A stretch of 64,000 nucleotides of DNA from Oligoflexia bacterium (GCA_019694515.1 JAIBBU010000012.1:1-64000); one strand, 5' to 3'. Positions 44,101-53,158 are shown, numbered from the stretch's first letter. Notes: generated by a model not told the origin, from the letters alone. A program made the numbers and translations.

Positions 44101-44125
44101 AATCCGGCCACTTAAGTGCCGGATT
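44101..44125. repeat. Long near-perfect palindrome between divergent genes
   Basis: The 25 bases fold on themselves as AATCCGG / CCGGATT outer arms and CACTT / AAGTG inner arms, with one unpaired C at 44108. It lies about 73 bases upstream of the GT2 gene and 120 bases upstream of the kinase gene. No T-run follows, so an operator or divergent-promoter dyad is more likely than a terminator. Confidence 0.5.
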
Positions 44126-44197
44126 ACTTTACTAAGATTGGGATCCGTGTATCCTAGAGGCTCTTATTTATGAACCGCTAGTAACGTAGAAAGCCCC

Positions 44198-45088
44198 ATG
44201 CCCCCCTCCTCCGACAGCAAACTCGTACCATTAAAGGCGGCCCCCCTGATCTCGGTCTGCATTCCGGCCTACAACGAACAGGAGAACATCGGCAGGACTA
44301 TCGATGTAGTAGCAGCTCGGTTGGAGCGCGATCACATTCCATACGAATTCGTGATCGCTAACGACAACAGCAAGGATGGCACCGAGGCCGTCGTACGGGA
44401 ACGCATGGCGAAGGGCATCCCAATCCGGCTGGTAAACCGCGTGCCGCCGGGGGGCTTTGGCCGCGCCTTGAGATCCTGCTTTGAGCACTTCAGAGGCGAT
44501 ATCGTTGCCGTCGTGATGGCCGATCTATCTGACGATCCTGACGATATTGTGAAGTGTTATCGCAAAATCAACGAGGGCTACGATGCGGTATTCGGGTCAC
44601 GTTTTATCAAAGGCGCCGTCGTCAAGGACTATCCGTTTGTTAAGCTTTTGGCCAATCGCTTCGGCAATAAATTGATTCAGTTAATGTTTCGCACGCGGCA
44701 CAATGACCTAACCAACGCCTTTAAGGTTTACCGCGCTGAAGCGCTGCGCTCGATTATGCCGCTTTACTCCTCGCACTTTAATCTGACCATTGAAATTTCC
44801 CTGGGCATGCTAATTCGGGGCTTCAATATTGCGGCAGTACCGGTTAATTGGTACGGCCGCACCTGGGGAGTGGCGAATTTCAAGATTAAGACCCTGGGGC
44901 GACGATATTTTGCTACGATGTTCAAACTATACGCCGAGCGCATTTTTATTCATGACGATGTAATGGCCGAACATGAAGTAAAATTGCGCGCACTCGGAAG
45001 CACGGCTGTCGTGCATGAAACTTTAGCAACTAACATCTCAGATGAAGAAAATTCTAGTAACCGGCGGAGCTGGGTTCGCGGGATCTAA
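44198..45088 (+). CDS. GT2-family glycosyltransferase
   Basis: This is a predicted inverting glycosyltransferase of 296 residues. The GT-A fold opens with ISVCIPAYNEQENIGRTIDVV and has DNSKDGT and DLSDDPDDI segments, which hold nucleotide-sugar and metal. It lacks the C-terminal membrane helices seen in some dolichol-phosphate mannosyltransferases. With the two epimerases behind it (45042 and 46141) it forms a sugar cassette, probably for lipopolysaccharide or another surface glycan. Its 3' end overlaps the next gene by 47 bases in another frame. Confidence 0.92.
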   Translation: MPPSSDSKLVPLKAAPLISVCIPAYNEQENIGRTIDVVAARLERDHIPYEFVIANDNSKDGTEAVVRERMAKGIPIRLVNRVPPGGFGRALRSCFEHFRGDIVAVVMADLSDDPDDIVKCYRKINEGYDAVFGSRFIKGAVVKDYPFVKLLANRFGNKLIQLMFRTRHNDLTNAFKVYRAEALRSIMPLYSSHFNLTIEISLGMLIRGFNIAAVPVNWYGRTWGVANFKIKTLGRRYFATMFKLYAERIFIHDDVMAEHEVKLRALGSTAVVHETLATNISDEENSSNRRSWVRGI

Positions 45089-46106
45089 CCTAGCGATCCT
45101 ATTTAAATCTCGTTTTCCCGAAACCCACGTCGTCGCGTTCGACAACCTCAAACGCCGCGGCTCCGAGTTGATTTTGCCGCGCCTGCGGGCAGCCGGAGTA
45201 GAATTCGCACACGGAGACGTGCGCGTTAAGGAAGACTTACTCGAGCATGGCGAAGCCGAACTGCTGCTGGACTGTGCTGCAGAACCCTCGGTCATGGCGG
45301 GAATTAACGGCGCTCCCAGCTATGTCATAGATACAAACCTTAAGGGCACCTTGAACTGCCTCGAGTATGCGCGGCTTTTTCGTTCCAAAATCATATTCCT
45401 GTCCACCAGCCGTGTTTACCCCGTCGCGCAGCTAAATGCTCTGGAGTACGTCGAAGAGGAGACGCGCTTCAATCTGAAATCGAAGCAAAGTGTAGCAGGC
45501 GCTTCCTTGAAGGGTATCTCGGAGGACTTCCCGCTGGCCGGGGCCCGCACACTGTATGGCGCCAGCAAGCTCTGCTCTGAGCTGATGCTTCAGGAATATC
45601 TCGATAGTTACAAACTGCAGGCCATTATTAATCGCTGCGGTGTGCTCACCGGACCGTGGCAAATGGGCAAAGTCGACCAGGGTGTCGTCGTGTTGTGGGC
45701 CGCCAAACACATTTACAACAAGCCGCTTTCCTACATCGGCTTCGGCGGGGCGGGAAAGCAGGTGCGCGACATTCTGCACATCTCCGATTTATTCTCGCTG
45801 CTGTTGCTGCAACTTGAGAAGATCGATCAGATAAGCGGCAGAATCTTCAATATTGGCGGCGGAGTGGAGCGCAGCGTCTCACTGGCAGAGCTTACGACGC
45901 TTTGCCATGAGATTACTGGGAATGTCGTGCCATTACAGCGCCAGGCAGAGACCCGCGCTGGCGATATTCGCTACTTCGTAACGGACAGCTCACGGGCTCA
46001 CCTTGAGCTCGGCTGGAAGCCAGCCCACAGCGTTCCCGCCACGATCGAGGAGATTTGCCGCTGGATTAGAGATAACCAAGTTGCTCTTGAGCCGATTTTG
46101 GCTTAG
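45042..46106 (+). CDS. NAD-dependent nucleotide-sugar epimerase/dehydratase (extended SDR)
   Basis: This is a 354-residue extended short-chain dehydrogenase. The Rossmann motif is VTGGAGFAGSNLA, with the catalytic YxxxK in LYGASKLCSE and NIGGGVERSVSLAEL near the C-terminus. It is most like CDP-paratose 2-epimerase (RfbE/tyvelose) relatives. The exact sugar is unknown. It is the second gene of the surface-sugar cassette, starting inside the GT2 gene at ATG 45042. Confidence 0.9.
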   Translation: MKKILVTGGAGFAGSNLAILFKSRFPETHVVAFDNLKRRGSELILPRLRAAGVEFAHGDVRVKEDLLEHGEAELLLDCAAEPSVMAGINGAPSYVIDTNLKGTLNCLEYARLFRSKIIFLSTSRVYPVAQLNALEYVEEETRFNLKSKQSVAGASLKGISEDFPLAGARTLYGASKLCSELMLQEYLDSYKLQAIINRCGVLTGPWQMGKVDQGVVVLWAAKHIYNKPLSYIGFGGAGKQVRDILHISDLFSLLLLQLEKIDQISGRIFNIGGGVERSVSLAELTTLCHEITGNVVPLQRQAETRAGDIRYFVTDSSRAHLELGWKPAHSVPATIEEICRWIRDNQVALEPILA

Positions 46107-46140
46107 CGTTTTTTAGACTCTAGTTTATAGGAGAATGGTT

Positions 46141-47220
46141 GTGGAAATCGCGTTAGTAACCGGCTCGGCCGGCTTAGTCGGAGCTGCCTCGGCTCGTTTT
46201 TTTGCAAGCCAGGGGCTGCAGATCGTGGGTATCGACAACGACATGCGCCAATATTTTTTTGGCCGCGATGCCTCCACTAATTGGGCCCGTGAAAAACTGC
46301 AATCGGATTTGAAGGGCTATCGCCATCATGCCGTGGATATCCGGGATCTGCAGGGCTTGGAGCAGGTCTTCTCCGAGTACGGGAAAGACATCAAGGTAAT
46401 TCTGCATACCGCCGCGCAACCCTCGCACGACTGGGCAGCCAAGGAGCCGATTACCGACTTCACGGTCAACGCCAACGGCACGCTCAATCTTTTGGAGCTC
46501 ACCCGCAAGCATTGCCCCGAGGCAGTCTTTATTTACACCTCGACCAACAAGGTTTACGGCGACACCCCGAATTCATTGCCGTTAATCGAACTTGAGAAGC
46601 GCTGGGAAATTGCTCAGGACCATAAATTTTTTAAATTTGGGATCGATGAGTCTATGAGCATCGATCAAACCAAGCACTCCTTATTCGGGGCCTCCAAAGC
46701 CGCCGCCGATATTTTAGTGCAGGAGTACGGCCGGTATTTTGGCATGAAGACCGGCATATTTCGCGGAGGCTGTCTGACCGGTCCGGGACACTCAGGCGCC
46801 ATGCTGCACGGATTCCTGGCCTATCTGATGAAATGCGCGATCTCGGGCCAGCACTACACAATCTTTGGATATAAGGGCAAGCAGGTACGGGACAACATCC
46901 ATTGTTACGACCTCGCCAACTGCTTCTATCATTTCTACCGCGCTCCGCGGGTTGCAGAAGTTTACAACATCGGGGGCAGCCGCTTTTCGAACTGCTCGAT
47001 GATCGAGGCGATCGAGCTTTGCCAGGTCATAACTGGACGCAAGATGAGCTATTCCTACACCGACGACAATCGCATCGGCGATCACATCTGGTGGATTTCA
47101 GATGTGAATAAGTTCAACCAGCACTATCCGAATTGGAGCTATAAATACGATCTGAAGGCGATCCTGCAGGAGATTCATGATGAGCTATTGGCGCGCGGGC
47201 AGACCCAAGCAGCCGCATAG
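46141..47220 (+). CDS. NAD-dependent nucleotide-sugar epimerase, paralogue with Phe at catalytic Tyr position
   Basis: This is a second extended SDR of the same type (359 residues). The Rossmann motif is [24 protein letters not shown] and [13 protein letters not shown] follow. The motif that should be YxxxK reads [10 protein letters not shown], with Phe replacing Tyr; I recall the same in close relatives, so it may be a subfamily trait. GTG 46141 is used because AGGAG at 46129-46133 is 7 bases upstream; the ATG at 46135 is only 1 base from it. Confidence 0.88.
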   Translation: MEIALVTGSAGLVGAASARFFASQGLQIVGIDNDMRQYFFGRDASTNWAREKLQSDLKGYRHHAVDIRDLQGLEQVFSEYGKDIKVILHTAAQPSHDWAAKEPITDFTVNANGTLNLLELTRKHCPEAVFIYTSTNKVYGDTPNSLPLIELEKRWEIAQDHKFFKFGIDESMSIDQTKHSLFGASKAAADILVQEYGRYFGMKTGIFRGGCLTGPGHSGAMLHGFLAYLMKCAISGQHYTIFGYKGKQVRDNIHCYDLANCFYHFYRAPRVAEVYNIGGSRFSNCSMIEAIELCQVITGRKMSYSYTDDNRIGDHIWWISDVNKFNQHYPNWSYKYDLKAILQEIHDELLARGQTQAAA

Positions 47221-47266
47221 CTCCGACGCTCTATCGCACTTAACTATGGCACTTAACAATGGCACT

Positions 47267-48169
47267 TCAACTAACCCGCTGATAGAGGCGCTCCAACCAG
47301 CTCCGATCGGCACAAGCATGCCCGCACTCTGCGGAGATCAGAAAATTGGCGGGTTGATAGGCGAGACCTTCACCAAGTTCCGTCAAGCGCGCACGCCCCT
47401 GCTGCAGCGCCTCTTCCATATCCGGGGGCGAGAGCGCCGAAAAGGCGCCAGGCACTAGCACCATGCCGTTTTGGAGCGCTGTGCTCCAGCGCTGCCGGTT
47501 GTCATCTGCCAATATTGCTTGAAGCGCGGAAGCATTGAGCTTAAATGAGAGCAGATCGATCGAGAGCTCCGGCAAAGCAGACACAAGCTCTGCGCAACAG
47601 TGCAGCCCCAGGTAATGCCCTAAACTTCGAAGCTTCGTATGCAAAGCAGACACAGTCTCGAGATAAGCCTCTTTAGACCTGGTCTCCAGTGCGTTCCAGT
47701 GGACAAAGCCCGGCTCATCTAACACACATATCACTCCCTTGGCGTAGGGTGAGAGCTGTTCCAGCTGCCAGTCCAGCTCCCGTCCACTCGCCTCAGCGGC
47801 GCTTCTAAAGCGCTGCTCGAAGGGCCCTTTTAATTGCTCCGAAAAGAGCGCCAGAGTTAGCGGACCGCAACACTGGGATTTAAGCAGCGGCAGACGACCT
47901 GCCACTTTTCGTTTCATTGCAAAAAGCCCCCCTGTCTCGCCGGGCTCATACCCCTGCCACCCGTTCTGCAGAACGCGCTCGGCGCGCGCCAGCATCAATT
48001 CGCGGTCGGAGATTGCGGGTAACTCGGGCCAGAAAGGCACTATCCAAGAACGTGCGAAGATGAAATCAACGGCCTCCACTGGATCGAGGAAGGGCAGGCT
48101 GCCAACTGCAAAGTGAGAGTAACTTACCCGGAGAATGGAGCTCAGCGATTCACGAACAGCGTCAGCCAC
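47267..48169 (-). CDS. Short MetE-C-terminal/UROD-like protein
   Basis: This protein of about 300 residues resembles the C-terminal barrel of cobalamin-independent methionine synthase. It has YSHFAVGSLPFLDPVEAVDF at the start of homology, LGLHCCAE (His/Cys like the MetE zinc site), DLLSFKLNAS where MetE has a zinc-binding Glu (here Lys), and ISAECGHACADRS near the end. One zinc ligand appears lost, so methyl transfer to homocysteine is uncertain; it may act in another methyl- or thiol-transfer step. The start is doubtful: GTG 48169 is 2 bases from the end of RNase P RNA and has no ribosome site. Confidence 0.8.
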   Translation of the reverse strand: MADAVRESLSSILRVSYSHFAVGSLPFLDPVEAVDFIFARSWIVPFWPELPAISDRELMLARAERVLQNGWQGYEPGETGGLFAMKRKVAGRLPLLKSQCCGPLTLALFSEQLKGPFEQRFRSAAEASGRELDWQLEQLSPYAKGVICVLDEPGFVHWNALETRSKEAYLETVSALHTKLRSLGHYLGLHCCAELVSALPELSIDLLSFKLNASALQAILADDNRQRWSTALQNGMVLVPGAFSALSPPDMEEALQQGRARLTELGEGLAYQPANFLISAECGHACADRSWLERLYQRVS

Positions 48170-48171
48170 AA

Positions 48172-48622
48172 GGGAGTCAAGTCATAAGCGGGATTCTGTT
48201 GAGGATTTCTCCCCGACGACCATTCATCTGGGCCTAATGTCGCCATTAAGCTCAAGCGGCTCACCCGGATGCCGAACGCGGGCAGCGTTCTCCGGTTCAA
48301 CCTCAAAGAGGTCAACCCGGTATGCTCCTTACTCGGCCTTGCATTGACTGGGGTTTGCCAGGCCGGTGTGTTACCACACCGCCGGTAGGCTCTTACCCTG
48401 CCGTTTCACCCTTACTCTACCCTTTTTAAGTTCTCCGAGCCTGCAGCCCTCAAGCACTTAAAAAGGCCCTCAAGAACTTAAAAAGGGTAGAGCGGTTTAT
48501 TTTCTGTGGCACTTTCCCCCGGTTACCCGGAGCTGCCGTTAGCAGCCAGCCTGCCCTATAAAGTCCCGACTTTCCTCCACCGCGGCTCGAAAGCTGCGGC
48601 AGCGGTCGTCAACTTGACTCCC
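48172..48622 (-). ncRNA. rnpB: RNase P RNA, bacterial type A
   Basis: This is the catalytic RNA that trims tRNA 5' ends. On the minus strand, GGGAGTCAAG (48622 down to 48613) pairs with CTTGACTCCC (48181 down to 48172) as helix P1. Hallmark blocks are GAGGAAAGTC (CR I) after P1, GGGTGAAACGG (CR II), GTAAGAGC (CR III), and a near-canonical AGAATCCCGCTTA block (CR V) near the 3' end. About 451 nt is on the long side, because of an extended, duplicated P12 arm. It sits 11 bases after the zinc-ribbon gene and 2 bases before the MetE-like start. Confidence 0.95.
48415..48492. repeat. Extended P12 arm of RNase P RNA with tandem duplication
   Basis: A perfect 20-bp inverted repeat joins 48415-48434 with 48473-48492. 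Within the 58 bases at the loop side, a 20-base unit is present twice in tandem (48446-48465 and 48466-48485), differing at one position. The right-hand unit also forms most of the right arm. The arm falls where helix P12 of type A RNase P RNA lies, a place known to vary in length. Confidence 0.8.
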
Positions 48623-48633
48623 TTCTGGGACGC

Positions 48634-49344
48634 TTACACTACCACTATTCTACCACAGCCGGGGCATTTTACTACCTTATCGCCACGTAGAATTTGAACC
48701 ACGGTTTGCGGTCCAACCTGCATATAGCAGCTTCCACACCGCTCCTTTTCGATCTTGGCCACCGGCGAGCCTGGATACTTTTCCCGGACCCGCTCATAGA
48801 TCTGGATGGCGGCGCTGTCCACGAGCTTCACGATCTCAGTTTTGGCCGCCAACTTTTCGCCTTCGCGGATCTCTAGGGTTTTTAATGTTTCAAGCGCTTC
48901 AGCGGCGAATTCCGAGGCCCGCTCTGTCAGACTTTTTAGATGTGCAGAAATCTGGGCCAGATCTTGGTCCAGCTTCTCTAGATCTTCAAGCTGCTTAATC
49001 AAGAGATCCTCATGTGAATCCAGCTGTTGTGCCGAGTGCTCTATTTCCCGCTCCGCAGCCTGCTGCAGCTTGTAGTTGTTCAGGGTCGTCAGAGCTTTAC
49101 GGCGCTGGGTGAGCTTTTCTCGCTCTTCCTTCAAACTTTTTTCATCGCGCGCGTAACGAGTCCGCCGCTCCTCGATAATCTTGTGGCGGCTCAGCCGCTC
49201 CGCCTCACTCTTTTTAATGGCTGCGGCGAACTCCTTTTCCTGCGCTTCGATTTTTTTTCGTTCAACCTGGATGGAAGCCAGTACGGCGTCAATTTGGCTT
49301 AGGTTTTGGAGTTTAGTGGCTAGTTCCGGTTTTTCATCAGACAT
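48634..49344 (-). CDS. Coiled-coil C4-type zinc-ribbon protein
   Basis: This 236-residue protein has a long coiled coil (about 20-175; heptads such as EKSLKEEREKLTQRRKALTTL) and a C-terminal zinc ribbon with two CxxC pairs (CGSCYMQVGPQTVVQILRGDKVVKCPGCGR). It matches the C4-type zinc-ribbon (DUF164/CdsZ) family often found next to rnpB. The function is not settled; tethering to nucleic acid or RNA is suggested by the ribbon. RNase P RNA begins 11 bases after its stop. Confidence 0.93.
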   Translation of the reverse strand: MSDEKPELATKLQNLSQIDAVLASIQVERKKIEAQEKEFAAAIKKSEAERLSRHKIIEERRTRYARDEKSLKEEREKLTQRRKALTTLNNYKLQQAAEREIEHSAQQLDSHEDLLIKQLEDLEKLDQDLAQISAHLKSLTERASEFAAEALETLKTLEIREGEKLAAKTEIVKLVDSAAIQIYERVREKYPGSPVAKIEKERCGSCYMQVGPQTVVQILRGDKVVKCPGCGRIVVV

Positions 49345-49500
49345 GCTCCCCTATTATTGAGGATCTGCAGCAAAATACAACGTGTAGCATCAAATTAGCG
49401 CATTATTGACAGGGAAAGCCCCCGCCAATAATCTGCCAAGCAGCATCTGCGCACTTCTCCAGCCGCACCACTCGAGGGCGGTAGGCCTAGTGCGCCTTGC

Positions 49501-49574
49501 GGCCCTGTAGCTCAGTTGGTTAGAGCAGCCGGCTCATAACCGGTTGGTCGCTGGTTCAAGTCCAGCCGGGGCCA
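49501..49574 (+). tRNA. tRNA with CAU anticodon, probably tRNA-Ile2 (lysidine)
   Basis: The cloverleaf is complete: acceptor GGCCCTG/CGGGGCC (one G-U), D-arm, anticodon stem GCCGG/CCGGT with loop CTCATAA (anticodon CAT at 49535-49537), and T-arm GCTGG-TTCAAGT-CCAGC, ending in discriminator A. The TTGGTCGCTGGTTCAAGTCC part and the acceptor match E. coli tRNA-Ile2 better than elongator tRNA-Met, so I read it as the Ile tRNA whose C34 becomes lysidine (TilS). The 3' CCA is not encoded. It is followed at once by a structured tandem repeat. Confidence 0.9.
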
Positions 49575-49575
49575 T

Positions 49576-49660
49576 ATATCTGGCATTTTTGCTGACGCAA
49601 AAATCGCCCGGCCTGATATCTGGCATTTTTGCTGACGCAAAAATCGCCCGGCCTGATATC
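49576..49660. repeat. Two exact 40-bp tandem repeats with hairpins, after the tRNA
   Basis: Positions 49581-49620 and 49621-49660 are identical; a partial ATATC copy lies at 49576-49580. Each unit has ATTTTTGC-TGAC-GCAAAAAT, an 8-bp hairpin with a 4-base loop (49585-49604 and 49625-49644). GGC/GCC and the palindrome GATATC surround it, giving a longer interrupted fold. The repeats begin two bases after the tRNA. They may be terminators or a small mobile or att-like structure. Confidence 0.85.
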
Positions 49661-49843
49661 TAGGAGCTCGGATCCTCGCTGGCCCAGGCTCCAGGAAAGG
49701 CATTCCGCCGGCAAAACGTCTCTCCTGACGATTTGATCTGTCATCGCTGTGCGAGCTGCGCAACCTAGCAGACTCCCTTCAGGGCGCTCTAGCCCCACCC
49801 CCAGCCGAAAGTCCAGGCTACGTTCACCCGCTTCCACCAAAAA

Positions 49844-49871
49844 TTGCAGTACACCGCTCTTTTGTTATACC
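49844..49871 (+). promoter_or_regulatory. Predicted sigma-70-type promoter for ychF
   Basis: TTGCAG (49844-49849), a 16-base spacer and TATACC (49866-49871) lie just 10 bases before the ychF ATG at 49882. If used, the transcript would have a very short or absent leader. Confidence 0.4.
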
Positions 49872-49881
49872 ATCGCGCCCC

Positions 49882-50997
49882 ATGGGTTTTAGTTGCGGCA
49901 TCATCGGTCTTCCTAACGTCGGTAAATCGACGATCTTTAACGCTCTCACGTCGGCCAAGGCCGCGTCAGCGAACTTCCCCTTTTGCACCATCGAACCCAA
50001 CACCGGTGCAGTACCGGTCCCCGATCCGCGCCTGGAGGTGCTTTCAGAGATCTGCAAATCAGAGAAGATTATCCCGACTCAAATTCTTTTCGTGGATATC
50101 GCCGGGCTGATTCGAGGCGCATCAAAAGGCGAAGGACTCGGCAACCAATTTCTCGGTCATATTCGAGGGGTCGATGCCGTAGCACACATTGTACGCTGCT
50201 TTGATGATCCCAATATCATTCACGTCGAGGGCAGCGTCGATCCGCTCCGCGACATCGAAACCATCGACACTGAGCTAATCTTGGCTGACCTAGACTCAGT
50301 ACAGAAACAGTTCACTAAGTTCGAAAAGGTCGCAAAAAGCGGTGATAAGACAGCCAAAGCTATAATGGAGGTCTTAACTCCACTGGAAAAACATCTCTCC
50401 TCGGGTAAACCCGCCCGTTCCTACAGCGGCCCAGGCTCCGACGAGGCTAAAAGTGAAGTGTTCTCCACCCTCCTCACCTCCAAGCCAACTTTGTTCGTCG
50501 GCAACATTGCAGAAGATCAGCTCCACACGGAACCGAATATTAACGCACCGGTGACTGCGCTAGACCGCCTGGCTAAGTATGCCCATGAAAATGGCGCGGG
50601 GCTGGTGACGATTTGCGGCAAGATCGAGTCCGAGATCGCGGAGCTTCCGCGCGAGGAGCGCCGCGCTTATCTGGATGAGCTTGGATTTAAGCAATCGGGA
50701 CTAGATCAATTAACCTTGGCTGGATACAAATTATTAGAATTGATCACGTTTTTTACGGCCGGCCCAAAAGAAACACATGCCTGGACCGCAAAACGTGGAA
50801 CCCTGGCTCCCCAATGCGCAGGCAAGATTCATTCCGATTTCGAAAAGGGCTTTATCCGGGCCGAAGTAATTAGTTACGAAGACTACGTCCCGGCCGGAGG
50901 CGAGGTAAAAGCGCGAGAGCTAGGAAAACTGCGCGTTGAGGGTAAAGAGTACCAGATGCAGGATGGGGATATAGTTCATTTTCGCTTCAACGTCTGA
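49882..50997 (+). CDS. ychF: Obg-like ATPase YchF
   Basis: This is a universally conserved ribosome-associated ATPase of the Obg family (371 residues, normal). It has P-loop GLPNVGKST, then NFPFCTIEPN, the switch DIAGLIRGASKGEGLGNQFL and a coiled-coil segment. A C-terminal TGS domain ends with EGKEYQMQDGDIVHFRFNV. The family prefers ATP because the G4 motif is altered; here the usual NKxD is not seen. It is a single gene with a promoter at 49844. Confidence 0.97.
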   Translation: MGFSCGIIGLPNVGKSTIFNALTSAKAASANFPFCTIEPNTGAVPVPDPRLEVLSEICKSEKIIPTQILFVDIAGLIRGASKGEGLGNQFLGHIRGVDAVAHIVRCFDDPNIIHVEGSVDPLRDIETIDTELILADLDSVQKQFTKFEKVAKSGDKTAKAIMEVLTPLEKHLSSGKPARSYSGPGSDEAKSEVFSTLLTSKPTLFVGNIAEDQLHTEPNINAPVTALDRLAKYAHENGAGLVTICGKIESEIAELPREERRAYLDELGFKQSGLDQLTLAGYKLLELITFFTAGPKETHAWTAKRGTLAPQCAGKIHSDFEKGFIRAEVISYEDYVPAGGEVKARELGKLRVEGKEYQMQDGDIVHFRFNV

Positions 50998-51078
50998 ACT
51001 CGGCCGCTCTGACCTCGCAGCGATCTGAGCCCTGCACCGTACTTATCTTAGTTTCTTATCTTAATCCGATGGAAATTC

Positions 51079-53013
51079 TTAAGTTAGCAGGCCGGCCGGC
51101 CGTTCGAGCATTGCATCGACCTTCTTAGCCAGTTCATCCCGCGAAATCGGCTTGGCAAGGAATCCGTCCATTCCTGCCTCGTAGCAGCGCTTCGCATCCT
51201 CTTCCGTTACGCTGGCAGAGAGCGCAATCACCGGCACATGGTTCTTGGTTTGACGCTCCAGCGCCCTTAACTGGCGCGTCGCTTCCAGCCCATCCATTAA
51301 AGGCATATTAATATCCATCAGCACTAGATCAACCTTAAGACTTCGCAACGTGTCCAGGCATTCGATCCCATTATTCGCCACCAAGACTTTGTAGCCTCTC
51401 TTTTCCAGGATGCGTTTGGCCAACGCCTGGTTAACGGCCTGATCTTCGACCACCAAAACTGTCCGAAGATTGTCAGCCGCACGGGGTGGCGCCGGCTTGG
51501 TGTAGGTCTGCGCAAAATCGATCGCATTGGAGCGGGCCGGCACGATACTCAGGTCGCGCTCTACGGAGATAGAAACTTTGAAGATACTCCCCACCCCGAC
51601 CTGGCTGCTTACTGAAACGTCTCCGTGCATAGCCTCCACTAATCGCGAAACAATCGCTAATCCCAAGCCGCTACCGCCAAAATTCAGCCGCGGATCCTTG
51701 ATCTGCTTGAATGGCTTAAAAATGAGCTCCAGCTGTTCCGCGGGAATTCCAATGCCGTTGTCTTCCACGGCGAGCATCAATTGCACCTGCGTATTCGTTT
51801 CGGCTTCGGCTTCAACGCTCTCGATGCTCAAGCGCACCGTGCCGCCTTGCGCTGTAGCTTTGTGCGCATTTCCAATTAGATTCACCAAGATCTGCGAAAT
51901 TCGCCCCACATCGCCAATCAAATGATCAGGGACACTCGGACTAATGCGATGCTCCAACGCCACCCCTTTAGATTTAAAGGAATGCTCGAAGATCTTCATT
52001 GTCCGGCTGATAAAATCCCGCAGCGTAAATTTCGTCGGATGTAATGTAATGCGTGACACCTCGAATTTGGAGAAATCCAAAATGTCATTGATAATGGAGA
52101 GGAGCGAATCCCCCGCGTTCTTGACCGTATTCAACAGGTCACGCTGTTCCGCGTCGAGCGAGGTATCTAAGATTTCATCCGTCATGCCCAAAATTGCATG
52201 CAGCGGCGTTCGCAGCTCATGGCTCATATTAGCAACAAAGAGCGACTTCGCCTTATCAGCAGCTTCGGCGCGATCCTTGGCTTGCCTTAACGATTTGTCG
52301 CGCTCATTCAGCTGCTCGAGCATCACGTTGAAAGCCTGAATCAACTCATTAACTTCATTATCATCAGTGGAGTCGAGGCGCAGGGAAAAATCATTGGTTT
52401 CGGAGACGGTGTGAGCGGCTAAGCGCAATTTCCTGATCGGGTTAATCACCCAAAGCTCTAACTTGTGTCGAAAGAATACTGCGACCAGAATTGAAAGCAC
52501 CAACACGCCAAATGTCAGGGCGAGGATCCAAGCAAGCTGCTGGTACAAGGAATTGGGACTGACCTGAATCAACACCGAGCCCACGATCTCGCCATCTAAG
52601 GTAACCGGCTCGCGATAATTGAACGAATCCCAGGTCCAGATTGCATGCGACAACTGCGGTAATGCACGTTGTACAGGCTGGGTGATCGGAACTCCGAACT
52701 CGGCCAGGGACTTCCCCTGAGGATCCAACAGTGCGGCATAGCGGATTGAATCCCGTTCGTGCAGCGCGGCCAAGACGCGCTCCGCCGCCTCACGGTCGTT
52801 AAATGCCAGCGCCGCGCGCGATGTGCTCGCCACAATCGCGGTGATCGACCGAATCTCTTGCTTAAAGTAACGCAGCGAAGAAGATAAAGTCACCAGCAAG
52901 AACCCGAATAAGCAGGTTAGCACGGTGATGGTAATCGCCAACAAAAATACCCGACTCAAATGTTCGGTAAGAGAATTACTGCCAGGGCGATTGGCGGGTG
53001 TGATTTTCTGCAC
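51079..53013 (-). CDS. CHASE8-type hybrid sensor histidine kinase
   Basis: This is a membrane hybrid kinase of 644 residues. Two transmembrane helices (about 22-45 and 160-182) frame a periplasmic domain whose [32 protein letters not shown] matches the CHASE8 domain of YfiN-like proteins. HAMP (185-245), HisKA (phospho-His265 in SHELRTP), HATPase (N-box [26 protein letters not shown]) and a C-terminal receiver (Asp567 in LMDINMP, Lys621) follow. All key residues are present. It starts at GTG 53013. A YfiR-like protein at 60323 is a plausible partner. Confidence 0.95.
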   Translation of the reverse strand: MQKITPANRPGSNSLTEHLSRVFLLAITITVLTCLFGFLLVTLSSSLRYFKQEIRSITAIVASTSRAALAFNDREAAERVLAALHERDSIRYAALLDPQGKSLAEFGVPITQPVQRALPQLSHAIWTWDSFNYREPVTLDGEIVGSVLIQVSPNSLYQQLAWILALTFGVLVLSILVAVFFRHKLELWVINPIRKLRLAAHTVSETNDFSLRLDSTDDNEVNELIQAFNVMLEQLNERDKSLRQAKDRAEAADKAKSLFVANMSHELRTPLHAILGMTDEILDTSLDAEQRDLLNTVKNAGDSLLSIINDILDFSKFEVSRITLHPTKFTLRDFISRTMKIFEHSFKSKGVALEHRISPSVPDHLIGDVGRISQILVNLIGNAHKATAQGGTVRLSIESVEAEAETNTQVQLMLAVEDNGIGIPAEQLELIFKPFKQIKDPRLNFGGSGLGLAIVSRLVEAMHGDVSVSSQVGVGSIFKVSISVERDLSIVPARSNAIDFAQTYTKPAPPRAADNLRTVLVVEDQAVNQALAKRILEKRGYKVLVANNGIECLDTLRSLKVDLVLMDINMPLMDGLEATRQLRALERQTKNHVPVIALSASVTEEDAKRCYEAGMDGFLAKPISRDELAKKVDAMLERPAGLLT

Positions 53014-53158
53014 GCTTGAACACCAAGATCGGATTACGAACTTTCGAATGCACGATCAATCAAACAATAAAAACTTACCCGTAATCGTACGCTTAGCCAA
53101 GCTCAAAGCCCAAATAGTTCTACGAAATGTTAACGACGTAAACCGAGCGCTGCTGCAA

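Noticed and set aside
48446-48485. CRISPR-like tandem repeats
   Set aside because: Only two adjacent units without spacers, and they fall inside RNase P RNA.
49501-49574. Initiator tRNA-Met
   Set aside because: The acceptor has a paired first base (G1-C72) and the anticodon stem lacks the three consecutive G-C pairs in the initiator pattern; similarity to Ile2 is better.
49512-49840. Minus-strand open frames of 83-94 codons over the tRNA
   Set aside because: They run through the tRNA gene and the 40-bp repeats; the repeated sequence makes the frame look open.
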